Shown here piece after piece: positions 1 through 9,869 of a stretch of 64,000 nt of DNA. A model generated the notes under the pieces. That model made no database searches and was not told the DNA's origin. It saw only the letters and a program-made list of their open reading frames with translations. Location of the stretch: the NCBI GenBank assembly GCA_003543135.1, contig DPJG01000027.1:124001-188000 (forward strand), read 5' to 3'. Each line of letters starts with the position of its first letter. Within the stretch, counting starts at the first letter, position 1. Source of the DNA: Rheinheimera sp. (GTDB taxonomy: Bacteria; Pseudomonadota; Gammaproteobacteria; Enterobacterales; Alteromonadaceae). A program made the translations under genes and the position numbers.

Positions 1-650
1 TGGTAAAACGTATTGCCTACCACCTGCTGGCAAGGTTACCCGCCAGCGTGCAGGTTGATGATTTAATTCAGGCCGGTATGATAGGTTTGATTGAGGCGGC
101 AAAAAATTTTGATGGCACCAAAGGTGCCAGTTTCGAAACCTTCGCCGGTATTCGTATTCGTGGTTCCATGCTCGATGAAATCCGCCGCGGTGACTGGACC
201 CCCCGCTCAGTACACCGCAACGCCCGCCTGATTGCTGAAACAATAGCCGAACTTGAAGCAGAACTGGGCCGGGACGTAAAAGATGTTGAAGTTGCTGAAA
301 AACTTGATATAACTTTAGATGAATACCACCATATGCTGAGTGATGTCAGTAGTGGACGCATCATCGGCATCGAAGATTTAGGTGTCACCGACGATGCCTT
401 GGTTACTGCAGATGATCGTGAAAATGATCATTTATATGAAGAGCAGGCTAACGATTCGTTTCAACAGGCTTTAATAAAAAATATCAGTAGCTTACCTGAG
501 CGGGAAGCAATAGTATTGTCGCTATATTATAATGACGAACTAAATCTGAAAGAGATTGGCGAAGTTTTAAGCGTCAGCGAGTCTCGTGTCAGTCAAATCC
601 ATAGTCAGGCACTGGTGCGGTTAAGAGCCCGGATGCAGGACTGGTTGTAA
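1..650 (+). CDS. fliA: RNA polymerase sigma-28 factor FliA (5' end cut off by window)
   Basis: Flagellar and chemotaxis sigma factor of the sigma-70 family. The reading frame is open from base 3 to the TAA at 648-650, giving about 215 visible residues; family members are near 240, so roughly the first 25 are outside the window. Visible parts are region 2 (the VDDLIQAGMIGLIEAA stretch and the RIRGSMLDEIR segment), a region 3 helix set, and a C-terminal region 4 helix-turn-helix (LKEIGEVLSVSESRVSQIHSQ). Its place just before cheY matches the flagellar/chemotaxis gene order of Pseudomonas, Shewanella and Vibrio. It probably directs transcription of the late flagellar and chemotaxis genes. Confidence 0.97.
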   Translation, partial: VKRIAYHLLARLPASVQVDDLIQAGMIGLIEAAKNFDGTKGASFETFAGIRIRGSMLDEIRRGDWTPRSVHRNARLIAETIAELEAELGRDVKDVEVAEKLDITLDEYHHMLSDVSSGRIIGIEDLGVTDDALVTADDRENDHLYEEQANDSFQQALIKNISSLPEREAIVLSLYYNDELNLKEIGEVLSVSESRVSQIHSQALVRLRARMQDWL

Positions 651-691
651 TACTTGAGAATAACCATTGAGGTATCTCGTCGGAGGGGATT

Positions 692-1075
692 TTGGATAAG
701 AATATGAAAATTCTTGTGGTAGACGACTTTTCTACTATGAGACGCATCATCAAAAACCTGTTGCGCGATCTTGGCTTTACTAACGTGTCGGAAGCCGATG
801 ACGGCAGTACTGCACTTCCAATGTTGCAAAACGGCGATTTCGATTTTGTCGTGACAGATTGGAATATGCCGGGTATGCAAGGTATTGATTTACTTCGCGC
901 TATTCGTGCTGATGCCCGACTGAAACACATCCCGGTATTGATGGTGACTGCGGAAGCCAAAAAAGAACAAATTATTGCCGCAGCACAGGCCGGTGTGAAC
1001 GGTTATATCGTCAAACCTTTTACTGCAGCCACCTTACAAGAGAAGTTGTCTAAAGTTTTTGAACGCTTAGGTTAA
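692..1075 (+). CDS. cheY: Chemotaxis response regulator CheY
   Basis: Single-domain receiver of 127 residues. CheA phosphorylates it and it then binds the flagellar switch protein FliM. Acidic pocket D11-D12, phosphoacceptor D56, T86 and K108 are all present at the expected spacing. The start is taken as TTG 692 because a strong GGAGGGG at 682-688 lies at a normal distance from it; the next ATG (704) would be too far from that site. Only 41 bases separate it from fliA, and cheZ follows at 26 bases. Confidence 0.97.
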   Translation: MDKNMKILVVDDFSTMRRIIKNLLRDLGFTNVSEADDGSTALPMLQNGDFDFVVTDWNMPGMQGIDLLRAIRADARLKHIPVLMVTAEAKKEQIIAAAQAGVNGYIVKPFTAATLQEKLSKVFERLG

Positions 1076-1100
1076 CCGTATCTGACAAAGGAGTGGCGCC

Positions 1101-1859
1101 ATGTCTGCAATTACGGCACCTATGATCACCTTGGAACAGGCTCGTGAGCTTGTGCAGTTGTTGGAAATGGAGCAGCAGGAAGCTGCAAATGAACTTGTGC
1201 AGGGGCTTGCAGTGCCCGGCTCCTCCGAGTTGTTCGCCGAAGTAGGCAAACTTACCCGTCAGTTACACGATTCCCTGAAAAACTTTCAGGTTGACCCAGC
1301 CATCGATAGTTTGCTCACCGAAGATATTCCGGACGCCAAACGTCGGTTGAATCATGTTATTGACATGACAGAGCAGGCGGCCAACAAAACGATGGACGCC
1401 GTTGAATCCTGTCTTCCTATCGCTGATAAATTAAATTCCGACATTTCTCATATCTTACCTGCATGGCAAAAGTTGATGAGTCGGAATATGAAAGTTGGTG
1501 AATTCAAAGAGTTATGCCATAGTCTGAACGGTTTCCTAAGCCATGCTTCGAACGATGCAACCGCTTTGCAATCATCACTGACTGAAGTTTTGATGGCGCA
1601 GGATTATCAGGATCTCACCGGACAAATATTGCGTCGTGTTATTGAGCTGGTGCGTGAAGTTGAAGACAGTCTGATAGGGCTTCTGACAGCATTTGGTCAT
1701 CAAAATATCGCTGTACTGGATAAACCAGCGCCTGTGGTTGCGAAAAAACCTAAAGCAGGCCACGAAGCTGAAGGCCCGATTATTGACGCGCAGTTGCGGG
1801 ATGATGTGGTGCACGGCCAGGACGACGTTGATGATTTATTATCGAGTTTAGGTTTTTAA
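1101..1859 (+). CDS. cheZ: Protein phosphatase CheZ
   Basis: Cytoplasmic phosphatase that dephosphorylates CheY-P. The 252-residue protein is mostly helical. It contains the catalytic-helix motif AQDYQDLTGQILRRVIEL (the conserved Gln of QDLTGQ acts in hydrolysis in the family) and the C-terminal CheY-binding amphipathic tail DDVDDLLSSLGF. A clear Shine-Dalgarno (AAGGAG at 1087-1092) precedes ATG 1101. It lies between cheY and cheA in the usual polar-flagellate order. Confidence 0.96.
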   Translation: MSAITAPMITLEQARELVQLLEMEQQEAANELVQGLAVPGSSELFAEVGKLTRQLHDSLKNFQVDPAIDSLLTEDIPDAKRRLNHVIDMTEQAANKTMDAVESCLPIADKLNSDISHILPAWQKLMSRNMKVGEFKELCHSLNGFLSHASNDATALQSSLTEVLMAQDYQDLTGQILRRVIELVREVEDSLIGLLTAFGHQNIAVLDKPAPVVAKKPKAGHEAEGPIIDAQLRDDVVHGQDDVDDLLSSLGF

Positions 1860-1874
1860 GAGAGGTGCGGTAGC

Positions 1875-4124
1875 ATGGGCTTTGATTTAGATGAGGACAT
1901 TTTACAGGATTTCCTAGTCGAAGCCGGCGAGATCCTCGAGCTGTTGCAGGAGCAGTTGGTCGAACTAGAAAATAACCCCGACGATGCCAGCTTATTAAAT
2001 GCAATATTTCGTGGTTTTCATACGGTTAAAGGTGGTGCCGGCTTTCTGTCGCTGACAGAGTTGGTGGACGCCTGTCATGGTGCAGAAAACGTCTTTGATA
2101 TTCTGCGCACCGGAAAAAGAAGGGTGACGTCTGAGTTAATGGACGTGATCCTGCAGGCATTGGACGCCATTAATGAAATGTTTGCCAATGTTCAGAACCG
2201 GCAACCGCTTGAACCTGCCTCGCCTGAATTATTAGATGCATTACACCGCCTGAGCGAACCCGAGTCAGAAGACGAAGTGCATGCCGCACCTGCGGTTGCG
2301 GCTCCTGTTGCCGCTGATGAACCTGAAATGAGTCTGGATACTTTTGATGCGGCGGTGTCGCTGGAGGTTGAAGGTGGCGGTGAAGCCAACTCAGGTTCAG
2401 TGGACGATATCACAGAAGATGAATTTGAGCGTTTGCTTGATGAACTGCATGGCACTGCAGCGCCAGGCCGCTCAGAGCCTGTGGTGGCCAAAACAGTAGC
2501 GGCACCGATACTGGATTCAGGTTCAGACGATATCACTGATGATGAATTTGAAGCCATCCTGGATCAATTACATGGCAAGGGCTCTTTTGTTCCTGCCAGC
2601 CACGAATCAACGCCAGTGGTAAAAGCTGCTGCGCCTGCAGCCCCTGCTGCAGCTGAAAAATCTCCGGATGACATCAGCGACGAAGAGTTTGAATCCTTAT
2701 TAGACGAGTTACACGGCAAAGGTAAAGCACCTGTGGGGGCTGCTGAACCCGCAAAAGCAGCAGCGCCTGCGGCAAAACCGGCAGCTGCGGCTCCGGCGGC
2801 AAAAGCCGCTGTACCTGCAGCTAAAGCAGAACCGGCCAAAGCTGCGGAAGTTGTCAAAGCGCCAGCCCCTGTTGCAGCAGCAAAAGATAAAGATGGGGAT
2901 GACAGCAAAGGTGCAGCCGCTGATACCACGGTACGGGTTGACACCAAACGCCTCGACCAGATCATGAATATGGTCGGTGAACTGGTGTTAGTACGTAACC
3001 GTCTGGTGAGTTTGTCTGCAGCCGCCCAGAATGAAGAAATGAGCAAAGCCATTTCGAATCTGGATGTAGTGACGGCTGACTTGCAGGGCGCAGTGATGAA
3101 AACCCGGATGCAGCCGATCAAAAAAGTATTTGGCCGTTTCCCGCGCGTGGTACGGGATTTAGCAAGATCATTACAAAAAGAAATTAACCTCGAGCTTGAG
3201 GGTGAAGACACCGATTTAGATAAAAACCTGGTGGAAGCGCTGGCCGATCCGCTGGTGCACTTGGTCCGCAACTCGGTGGACCATGGTATTGAAATGCCGG
3301 ATGTACGGGCCAAAAATGGCAAACCACGGACAGGTCTGGTTAAACTTGCTGCCCAACAGGCCGGCGACCATATTCTGTTAACTATTCAGGATGATGGTGC
3401 CGGTATGGATCCGGAAAAACTAAAATCCATCGCTATCAAGCGTGGTGTGCTCGATCCGGATGCTGCAGCGCGGATGTCGGATACCGAAGCATTTAACCTG
3501 ATTTTTGCGCCTGGTTTCTCGACCAAAGAGCAGATTTCGGATATCTCCGGCCGTGGTGTGGGTATGGATGTGGTGAAAACCAAAATCAACCAGCTCAACG
3601 GTACTGTGCATATTCATTCGAAGTTAGGGCAAGGTACCTTACTTGAAATTAAGGTTCCGCTGACATTAGCCATATTACCGACCTTGATGGTGGTGGTTGG
3701 CAAACAACCATTTGCATTGCCACTTGCCACTGTGAATGAAATTTTCCATCTGGATTTATCAAAAACCAATATTGTTGATGGCCAGTTAACCATAGTGGTG
3801 CGTAACAAAGCCATTCCGCTGTTTTATCTGGAGCATTGGCTGGTGCGCGGTTCGAATCAGAAACTGCGTCGTGAACAGGGCCATGTGGTGATCGTGCAGT
3901 TGGGCACACAACAGGTTGGTTTTGTGGTCGACTCGCTGGTTGGCCAGGAAGAAGTGGTGATTAAACCGCTTGATGCCTTGTTGCAGGGCACGCCCGGCAT
4001 GGCGGGCGCCACTATCACATCCGACGGTGGTATTGCGTTAATTCTGGATGTACCAAACCTGCTCAAACATTACGCGAAAAAGTCCAAGATCAAGTTTGAC
4101 CGGTTTAACAATTTAACTTCATAA
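1875..4124 (+). CDS. cheA: Chemotaxis histidine kinase CheA with triple repeat in linker
   Basis: Core chemotaxis kinase of 749 residues. An N-terminal Hpt (P1) domain carries phosphorylatable H49 ([10 protein letters not shown]). The middle has no obvious CheY-binding P2 domain. It holds three copies of a short acidic motif, DDI[ST][DE][DE]EFExxLDxLHG, starting near residues 177, 218 and 265, then an Ala/Pro/Lys-rich linker to about 345. The dimerisation domain starts near 353, followed by the HATPase with N box ([11 protein letters not shown]), G1 (DDGAGMD) and G2 ([10 protein letters not shown]), and a C-terminal CheW-like domain. In Vibrio, CheA carries a localisation (LID) segment bound by ParP. 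Because parP is in this operon, the repeats are a reasonable candidate for that function, but this is inference. Confidence 0.97.
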   Translation: MGFDLDEDILQDFLVEAGEILELLQEQLVELENNPDDASLLNAIFRGFHTVKGGAGFLSLTELVDACHGAENVFDILRTGKRRVTSELMDVILQALDAINEMFANVQNRQPLEPASPELLDALHRLSEPESEDEVHAAPAVAAPVAADEPEMSLDTFDAAVSLEVEGGGEANSGSVDDITEDEFERLLDELHGTAAPGRSEPVVAKTVAAPILDSGSDDITDDEFEAILDQLHGKGSFVPASHESTPVVKAAAPAAPAAAEKSPDDISDEEFESLLDELHGKGKAPVGAAEPAKAAAPAAKPAAAAPAAKAAVPAAKAEPAKAAEVVKAPAPVAAAKDKDGDDSKGAAADTTVRVDTKRLDQIMNMVGELVLVRNRLVSLSAAAQNEEMSKAISNLDVVTADLQGAVMKTRMQPIKKVFGRFPRVVRDLARSLQKEINLELEGEDTDLDKNLVEALADPLVHLVRNSVDHGIEMPDVRAKNGKPRTGLVKLAAQQAGDHILLTIQDDGAGMDPEKLKSIAIKRGVLDPDAAARMSDTEAFNLIFAPGFSTKEQISDISGRGVGMDVVKTKINQLNGTVHIHSKLGQGTLLEIKVPLTLAILPTLMVVVGKQPFALPLATVNEIFHLDLSKTNIVDGQLTIVVRNKAIPLFYLEHWLVRGSNQKLRREQGHVVIVQLGTQQVGFVVDSLVGQEEVVIKPLDALLQGTPGMAGATITSDGGIALILDVPNLLKHYAKKSKIKFDRFNNLTS

Positions 4125-4135
4125 GCGAGTCATCT

Positions 4136-5281
4136 ATGTCGATCAAGGTATTAGTGGTAGATGATTCGAGCTTTTTCCGTCGTCGCCTGACCGAAATTCT
4201 GGCAGGCGATATGGAATTAACTGTAATAGGCACTGCCAACAATGGCAGGGAAGCGGTTGAAAAAGCGCTGGAGTTAAAGCCGGATGTGATCACTATGGAC
4301 GTGGAAATGCCGGTGATGGACGGTATTGCCGCGGTGCGGGAAATCCTGAAGCAACAACGGGTGCCGATCCTGATGTTTTCTTCGCTGACTCATGCCGGCG
4401 CCAAGGCAACTTTGGATGCGCTTGATGCCGGTGCTGTAGATTTCCTGCCGAAAAAATTTGAAGATATTGCCCGTGATAAAGGCGAAGCTATTGAAGTGCT
4501 GCGCCAGCGGGTAAAAGCGGTCGCGCGCCGTCGTTTATTTGTACGCCCGGCTGCTACAGCCGCAGCGCCTGCTCCTGCAGCGAGGCCTGCGACTACACCG
4601 CTTGCACGTACCCCCCTGGCACGTGCTGAATTATTAAAAAGCCCGGAGCGTGCGGAAAACACAGAAGCGCAGCCGGAACGTGCTTTTAAGGCTTCGGGTA
4701 AAAGTTATAAATTGTTGGCCATTGGCACCTCAACAGGTGGCCCTGTGGCACTGCAGACTATTATCACTGCACTTCCTGCCAATTTCCCATTGCCGATAGT
4801 ACTGGTGCAGCATATGCCTGCCGCTTTTACCGGTGCTTTTGCGGCCAGGTTAAATTCACTGGCGAAAATTGAAGTACGCGAAGCTGTTGACGGAGACCTG
4901 CTAAAACCTGGCGTGGCCTATCTGGCGCCAGGTGGTAAACAAATGCTGGTTGAAGGTTCGGAGAATCAGGCCAAGCTTCGTATTAAAGAAGACGATTCAC
5001 CCCGTATTACTTTTAAACCCAGTGTGGATATTACTTTTGGTACTGCCGCTAAAGTGTTCAGCGACAAAGTGCTGGCCATAGTGCTGACCGGCATGGGGTC
5101 GGATGGGCGTGATGGTTGTCGTTTGCTGAAACAATTTGGTTCCCGCATCTGGGCGCAGGATGAAGCAAGCTGTGTGGTATATGGTATGCCACAGGCTGTC
5201 ACCAGTGCCGGTTTAACCGACGTTGAAGTCAGTTTGCCGGAAGTCGCCGGCAAAATAATGGCGGAAGTCGGCCATGGATAA
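4136..5281 (+). CDS. cheB: Chemoreceptor glutamate methylesterase/deamidase CheB
   Basis: Adaptation enzyme of 381 residues that removes methyl groups from chemoreceptors when phosphorylated by CheA. It has an N-terminal receiver domain with D9-D10 and phosphoacceptor D55, an Ala/Pro-rich linker near 140-185, and a C-terminal methylesterase with catalytic triad S199 (GTSTGG), H226 (QHMPAAFT) and D323 (GMGSDGRDG). The stop overlaps the motC start by 8 bases. No cheR is in the window. Confidence 0.97.
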   Translation: MSIKVLVVDDSSFFRRRLTEILAGDMELTVIGTANNGREAVEKALELKPDVITMDVEMPVMDGIAAVREILKQQRVPILMFSSLTHAGAKATLDALDAGAVDFLPKKFEDIARDKGEAIEVLRQRVKAVARRRLFVRPAATAAAPAPAARPATTPLARTPLARAELLKSPERAENTEAQPERAFKASGKSYKLLAIGTSTGGPVALQTIITALPANFPLPIVLVQHMPAAFTGAFAARLNSLAKIEVREAVDGDLLKPGVAYLAPGGKQMLVEGSENQAKLRIKEDDSPRITFKPSVDITFGTAAKVFSDKVLAIVLTGMGSDGRDGCRLLKQFGSRIWAQDEASCVVYGMPQAVTSAGLTDVEVSLPEVAGKIMAEVGHG

Positions 5282-6017
5282 ACTGTCAGTTGCCGGTTTG
5301 ATTCTGGGGCTTGCGGCCATTGCCAGCGGTTACACACTGCATGGTGGTGATTTAGCAACCTTATTTGATATACCTGCGCTGGTGATAGTACTGGGGGGTA
5401 CGCTTGGTGCAGTGTTGTTCCAGACTCCGTTACCGCAGTTTACCGTCGGTATCAAAATGCTGGCCTGGGTGTTTCGTGCCCAGTATGTGCCACTGAACGC
5501 CACAGTCGAGCGTTTGATCAACTGGGGGACTGCCGCCAGAACCAATGGCTTTTTATCACTGGAAGCTGAAGCCCTGCAGGAAAGCGACCCTTTTTTGCAT
5601 AATGCGCTGAATTTGTTGGTAGATGGCGTGGAGCCCGCCGTATTGCAAGATGCACTGGATGCTGAACTGACGCTTGAGCGTGAACGTTTAATGCGTTCGG
5701 CCCGTATTTATGAGGCAATGGGCGGTTATAGCCCGACTATTGGCATTATTGGTGCTGTGCTTGGTCTGATCCAGGCCATGCAGAACATCGATAAACCTGA
5801 ATTATTAGGCAGTGGTATTGCAACAGCTTTTGTTGCCACTGTGTACGGGGTTGGTTTTGCCAACCTGGTGTTTATTCCAATTGCCAACAAACTGAAAAGT
5901 GTGGTGGTGCAGCGCACCTTGTATCAGGAATTGATAGTTGAAGGTGTGGTATCTATTGCCAATGGCGAAAACCCGCGTGTTATAGAGCGTAAACTCGCAG
6001 CTTACCGGATCGGATAA
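5274..6017 (+). CDS. motC: Flagellar stator protein MotC (MotA family)
   Basis: Inner-membrane ion-channel subunit of the flagellar motor, 247 residues, MotA/ExbB-like. Two N-terminal membrane segments (about 5-22 and 30-50), a cytoplasmic loop and two C-terminal segments containing [19 protein letters not shown] can be seen. It overlaps cheB by 8 bases and is followed after 4 bases by motD. In Pseudomonas the MotCD stator pair is encoded at the same place after cheB and supports motility at high load, including swarming. Confidence 0.95.
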   Translation: MDKLSVAGLILGLAAIASGYTLHGGDLATLFDIPALVIVLGGTLGAVLFQTPLPQFTVGIKMLAWVFRAQYVPLNATVERLINWGTAARTNGFLSLEAEALQESDPFLHNALNLLVDGVEPAVLQDALDAELTLERERLMRSARIYEAMGGYSPTIGIIGAVLGLIQAMQNIDKPELLGSGIATAFVATVYGVGFANLVFIPIANKLKSVVVQRTLYQELIVEGVVSIANGENPRVIERKLAAYRIG

Positions 6018-6021
6018 CCTT

Positions 6022-7014
6022 ATGTATCGGTATCGTGAACGTCATCAGCAGATGGATCAGGAGCCACTCGACCGCTGGCTGGTGTCATATGCTGATTATG
6101 TCACGCTGATGTTTGCACTTTTTGTGGTGTTGTATTCGTTGGCTATTGCCAAAGAAGAAAAATTCAAAACCATTTCAACTACCTTATCTCAGGTTTTTGA
6201 AAAAGCGTCAGTGCCGGAGAGCGGTGTAAAAGGTCCGGACGTGCTGACAGACAACAAACCGCGCAGTGATTATCAGAAGTTTGGTTCCTCGTTAGAAACG
6301 GCAACCGGGCCGGAATTGGTGGCGGATGCCAAAGAACAAAATGTGCAAAAAGAGCCGCAGTTTGGTAACCCGCTGGTATCGTTACAGGAGCAGCTGACCC
6401 AATCGCTGGCTAACCTGATTGAACAGGGTGTTGCCAAGGTGGAAAATGACGAAGACTGGCTGACGATTCAGCTCAACAGTGGTTTGTTGTTCCCCAGTGG
6501 TAGTGCAGTACAAACCTCTTCGGCCAGCGTACTGCTCAAAGAAATCGTCGGAGTTCTGAACCAGACCAACAATATAGTGCGGGTGCGTGGTTACACTGAT
6601 AATCAGCCGATGAGCAATGAAATTTTCCCGTCGAACTGGGAATTGTCGATGGCAAGAGCCACCGCTATTTTACGTGAATTACAAAGTTTGGGCGTGAAGC
6701 CTGAGCGGTTGGCGGCTGAAGGTTATGGCGAATTTGCACCTTTTGCTGACAACAGTACTGAACAGGGCCGGGCTGAAAATCGCAAAGTGGTCATTGCCAT
6801 TTCTAAATTTGCGGCGCGGCCATTAAAAACACAATCACAGTTGCCGTCTGAAGCAACACCGGCAGAACTGCAACAGGTGTTACAACAGGCCACAACTTTG
6901 CCAGCCGAAGATGGCACCATTCATGTTATCCGCTTACCGCACGGGGGCATCAGAATTACTTCTGCGCCACCCGCACCGGCAGATAACAAAGAACACAAAG
7001 ACGGGAATAACTAA
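6022..7014 (+). CDS. motD: Flagellar stator protein MotD (MotB family)
   Basis: Peptidoglycan-anchored stator subunit of 330 residues. A cytoplasmic N-tail leads into a single membrane helix with the ion-binding Asp in SYADYVTLMFALF. A periplasmic linker follows, then an OmpA-like peptidoglycan-binding domain (VRGYTDNQPMSNEIFPSNWELS ... ENRKVVIAI). About 65 extra C-terminal residues, rich in Pro/Ala/Thr, extend past the OmpA domain. It pairs with MotC. The ParA-family gene begins on the base after its stop. Confidence 0.95.
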   Translation: MYRYRERHQQMDQEPLDRWLVSYADYVTLMFALFVVLYSLAIAKEEKFKTISTTLSQVFEKASVPESGVKGPDVLTDNKPRSDYQKFGSSLETATGPELVADAKEQNVQKEPQFGNPLVSLQEQLTQSLANLIEQGVAKVENDEDWLTIQLNSGLLFPSGSAVQTSSASVLLKEIVGVLNQTNNIVRVRGYTDNQPMSNEIFPSNWELSMARATAILRELQSLGVKPERLAAEGYGEFAPFADNSTEQGRAENRKVVIAISKFAARPLKTQSQLPSEATPAELQQVLQQATTLPAEDGTIHVIRLPHGGIRITSAPPAPADNKEHKDGNN

Positions 7015-7803
7015 TTGGTCGTTTGGACTATTGCAAATCAAAAGGGTGGTGTGGGTAAAACCACCACTACGGTCACATTAGGTGCGCTTCTGGCAGAGCG
7101 TGGCCACAGGGTGTTATTGATTGATACCGATCCTCATGCGTCATTAACCTATTATTTTGGTATTGACGCGGAAGAGCTGGAAAACAGCGTTTACGACATT
7201 TTTATCCGCGGTAAAACCATCAGCAAAGAAGAGATCATGCAGTCTTTGTGTCCAAGTGGCATGAATAATCTGGATATTCTGCCCTCATCAATGGCGCTTG
7301 CCACGCTGGACCGTTCTTTGGGTGATAAAGGTGGTATGGGCTTAATTCTGAAAAAAGCCCTGGCCAAAATTGCCGATGAATATGATTATGTGCTGATCGA
7401 TTGTCCGCCTGTGATAGGGGTGTTGATGGTGAATGCCATGGCAGCCTGCGACCGTATTCTGATCCCGGTGCAGACCGAGTTTTTGGCGCTTAAAGGCCTG
7501 GACCGGATGCTGGCCACTATGCAGCTGATGCAAAGCAGCAATCAACCCGGCTATCAGTTCACTATAGTGCCAACCATGTACGACAAACGTACTAAAGCTT
7601 CACTGGAAGCTTATAAAGAACTTAAAGCAAAATATGGTGATTTAGTTTGGTCGGCGGTGATCCCAATCGACACTAAAATGCGAGACGCTAGTCTGGCACA
7701 AACGCCGCCGCCAGTGTATGCGCCTAAGTCCCGTGGTGTTTTTGCTTATAATACTCTGTTAACTTATTTGCTGCAGTTAAGCCCGGAGCCTGTGCATGAG
7801 TGA
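7015..7803 (+). CDS. parC: ParA-family ATPase for polar chemotaxis-array placement (ParC-type)
   Basis: ParA/MinD-family P-loop ATPase, 262 residues, with deviant Walker A KGGVGKTTT near residues 9-17 and the switch segment YVLIDCPPVIG. It starts with TTG at 7015, immediately after the motD stop. Proteins of this subfamily in Vibrio (ParC) and Pseudomonas place chemoreceptor arrays at the cell pole and segregate them at division. Its neighbour overlapping by 8 bases is a ParP-type CheW-like protein, which supports this role over plasmid or chromosome partition. No parB gene is adjacent. Confidence 0.92.
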   Translation: MVVWTIANQKGGVGKTTTTVTLGALLAERGHRVLLIDTDPHASLTYYFGIDAEELENSVYDIFIRGKTISKEEIMQSLCPSGMNNLDILPSSMALATLDRSLGDKGGMGLILKKALAKIADEYDYVLIDCPPVIGVLMVNAMAACDRILIPVQTEFLALKGLDRMLATMQLMQSSNQPGYQFTIVPTMYDKRTKASLEAYKELKAKYGDLVWSAVIPIDTKMRDASLAQTPPPVYAPKSRGVFAYNTLLTYLLQLSPEPVHE

Positions 7804-8569
7804 TTTAGTTGCCAGTCATAAAGTGATGCGCAACTATCTGGCTGCGCTCTTAACAGAAGAGCAGGAGCCAGAGGTTCAGACCAAAGTAGCTGAAGTAAAA
7901 AAACAGCAACTGAATCAGCTATTGGCAACGGTTCAACCTGACAGGCCTAAAGCTGCAGCGGTTCCAGCTGCAAAATTAGCACCTAAGATTGAAACGAAAG
8001 TTCAGCCAGAAATTGTCAAACCAACCCCGGCAGCAACAGTGAACAAGGTTGTAGCGCCAGAGGTTGTTGTAAAAGTAGTTCCGCCGCCAGCACCCGCTGT
8101 GCCTGTTGTTGAGAAAACCTATCGCCAGGGCCGTTTCCAGGCGCTGTTTTTTGAAGTGGCTGGTTTAAAAGTGGCATTACCGCTTAAAGATTTAGGCGGC
8201 ATTCACAAAATCACAGCGATCAACACTTTACCCGGCAAGCCGCTCTGGTATAAAGGGGTGATGTTGTACCGCGAGCAAAAAATTAACGTGGTAGACACCG
8301 CCCGCTGGGTGATGCCAGAAAAGTACGACCAACAACTGGCAGAAAGTCTAAACTATCAGTATGTTATTATGCTGGGCAAAAGTTCATGGGGTATTGCCTG
8401 TGAATCCTTGATCAACACAGTAGCCTTAGAACAAGAAGACGTAAAATGGCGTGAGGCCCAGGGTAAACGCCCATGGTTAGCCGGATTGATTAAACAACAT
8501 ATGTGTGCTTTGTTAGATGTGGATGCCTTGATTGCGTTGCTCGCGCAGGGCGCAGGCAGTTCAGACTAA
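7796..8569 (+). CDS. parP: CheW-like array-localisation protein ParP
   Basis: Protein of 257 residues with an N-terminal region rich in Pro, Ala, Val and Lys (about 30-110) and a C-terminal CheW-like domain (from FQALFFEVAGLKVALPL). In Vibrio, ParP links ParC to the array through this domain by contacting CheA and receptors. The gene lies between parC (8-base overlap) and the ordinary cheW, the same order as in Pseudomonas and Shewanella. A second plain CheW is less likely because of the long N-terminal extension. Confidence 0.9.
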   Translation: MSDLVASHKVMRNYLAALLTEEQEPEVQTKVAEVKKQQLNQLLATVQPDRPKAAAVPAAKLAPKIETKVQPEIVKPTPAATVNKVVAPEVVVKVVPPPAPAVPVVEKTYRQGRFQALFFEVAGLKVALPLKDLGGIHKITAINTLPGKPLWYKGVMLYREQKINVVDTARWVMPEKYDQQLAESLNYQYVIMLGKSSWGIACESLINTVALEQEDVKWREAQGKRPWLAGLIKQHMCALLDVDALIALLAQGAGSSD

Positions 8570-8596
8570 GCACGGACCAAGGTAGAGGAGCGATTC

Positions 8597-9091
8597 ATGA
8601 GCAATTTATTGGCGCAAGCAGGTAATAGCAAAGAACAAAATGATGTAGTACTGCAATGGGTGACCTTTAAGCTTCAGGAAGAAACCTACGGTATTAACGT
8701 GATGCAGGTGCAGGAAGTGTTACGTTACACCGACATTGCTCCTGTGCCCGGTGCGCCTTCTTATGTGCTTGGCATTATCAATCTGCGGGGCAATGTGGTC
8801 ACTGTTATCGACACCCGTTCACGTTTTGGTTTGCCGCCTTCTGATGTCACTGAAAACAGCCGTATTGTGATTATCGAAGCGGACAAACAAGTGATTGGTA
8901 TCCTGGTCGACAGCGTGGCTGAAGTGGTTTACTTACGTGGTTCAGAAATTGACACTGCGCCAAACGTTGGCACAGATGAAAGCGCTAAATTTATTCAGGG
9001 TGTATCAAACCGTGATGGTGAGTTGTTGATCCTGGTTGATCTGAACAAATTGCTCACTGATGAAGAGTGGGACGAAATTACCAGTATTTAA
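8597..9091 (+). CDS. cheW: Chemotaxis coupling protein CheW
   Basis: Scaffold protein of 164 residues that couples chemoreceptors to CheA. The single CheW domain spans nearly the whole protein; LQEETYGINVMQVQEVLR and VLGIINLRGNVVTVIDTRSR are diagnostic. It has a good ribosome site (AGAGGAG at 8583-8589) before ATG 8597. Its 3' end overlaps the presumed start of the DUF2802 gene. Confidence 0.96.
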   Translation: MSNLLAQAGNSKEQNDVVLQWVTFKLQEETYGINVMQVQEVLRYTDIAPVPGAPSYVLGIINLRGNVVTVIDTRSRFGLPPSDVTENSRIVIIEADKQVIGILVDSVAEVVYLRGSEIDTAPNVGTDESAKFIQGVSNRDGELLILVDLNKLLTDEEWDEITSI

Positions 9092-9557
9092 GCGGTTCCT
9101 GCCTGTGCCTTTTCCGATTGAATGGTTAACCCTCGCCATAGTACCGGCAGTAGCAATACTGCTGGTTTTTGTTGTGGTGTGGCAACACAAAATAACGCAG
9201 CGGCAATTGTTGTTGCAAACTGAGCGGATGGAAGAGCTGCAGCAAGCGCTGAATATCAGCCGTGCCGAAGTGGAAGAGCTCCGCAACGGTGTGATTGGTG
9301 TTGGCCAGCGTATTTTGTCGGCAGAACGTTTGTTACAACAACTGCAGTTGTCTCAGCAAAGCCAGGCCGCTGAGCTGGAGCAGTTGTCAGAACACCAGCA
9401 AAAAATTCAGCTTGCCGATCCCGAATCAAAACTTTACAGCAGGGCGATGAAGATGGTGCAGCTTGGTGCCGGCCTTGATGAAATTATGCAGGAATGTGAA
9501 TTACCCCGCGCCGAAGCCGAGTTACTGCTGAATCTGCATCGCCAGCAACAAGGCTAG
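9060..9557 (+). CDS. DUF2802 membrane-anchored coiled-coil protein
   Basis: Small protein of up to 165 residues with one N-terminal membrane helix (LAIVPAVAILLVFVVVW), a long Gln/Glu-rich coiled coil, and a C-terminal segment (YSRAMKMVQLGAGLDEIM) typical of DUF2802. This family ends the chemotaxis operon in Pseudomonas and Shewanella; its function is not established. The start is uncertain: ATG 9060 overlaps cheW by 32 bases, and GTG 9105 is an alternative that still keeps the membrane helix. Confidence 0.85.
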   Translation: MKSGTKLPVFKRFLPVPFPIEWLTLAIVPAVAILLVFVVVWQHKITQRQLLLQTERMEELQQALNISRAEVEELRNGVIGVGQRILSAERLLQQLQLSQQSQAAELEQLSEHQQKIQLADPESKLYSRAMKMVQLGAGLDEIMQECELPRAEAELLLNLHRQQQG

Positions 9558-9869
9558 TTTGTGGATCATCATTGCGCTTGAACCCGGCATCAGGCCTTGA
9601 ATGATGCCATGAAAGTCGACGGCTTAGCGGTTTTTCAGAGCTGTGTTGTTGTCTTTGTGATTTTACCCGCCCCTGTTACAACTGAATCCGCCCGTGCCGC
9701 AACTGAAGTTGTGTCGTCGTAAAAATTTTGCTTTATTTTGTTCCTTTATCAGCCGCAACAGCGCGAATACAGCGGGATCTGCGTTGTTATTGCTCCCTGC
9801 AATGCTGTTACTTTACCCCCAGGTTTGATAAGCTGCGTGCTATTTACGGCTAAGCTACGGGATCTGCTT
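9558..9869. other. 312-base intergenic region between chemotaxis operon and polysaccharide locus
   Basis: No gene seen. A 7-bp inverted repeat (9586-9592 with 9602-9608) lies just after the DUF2802 stop but has no T-run, so it is a weak terminator candidate. The octamer CAACTGAA occurs twice, at 9679-9686 and 9700-9707, exactly 21 bases apart. A poor sigma70-like pair (TTGTGT 9709-9714, TTTATT 9732-9737, 17-base spacer) follows. The region probably holds the promoter of wecB. Confidence 0.5.

Noticed and set aside
9586-9608. Terminator after the DUF2802 gene
   Set aside because: The 7-bp inverted repeat has no following T-run; kept only as a weak hairpin note.
9738-9869. Upstream in-frame extension of wecB (44 extra residues)
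   Set aside because: The extension has no similarity to the family; ATG 9870 gives the usual 376-residue length.
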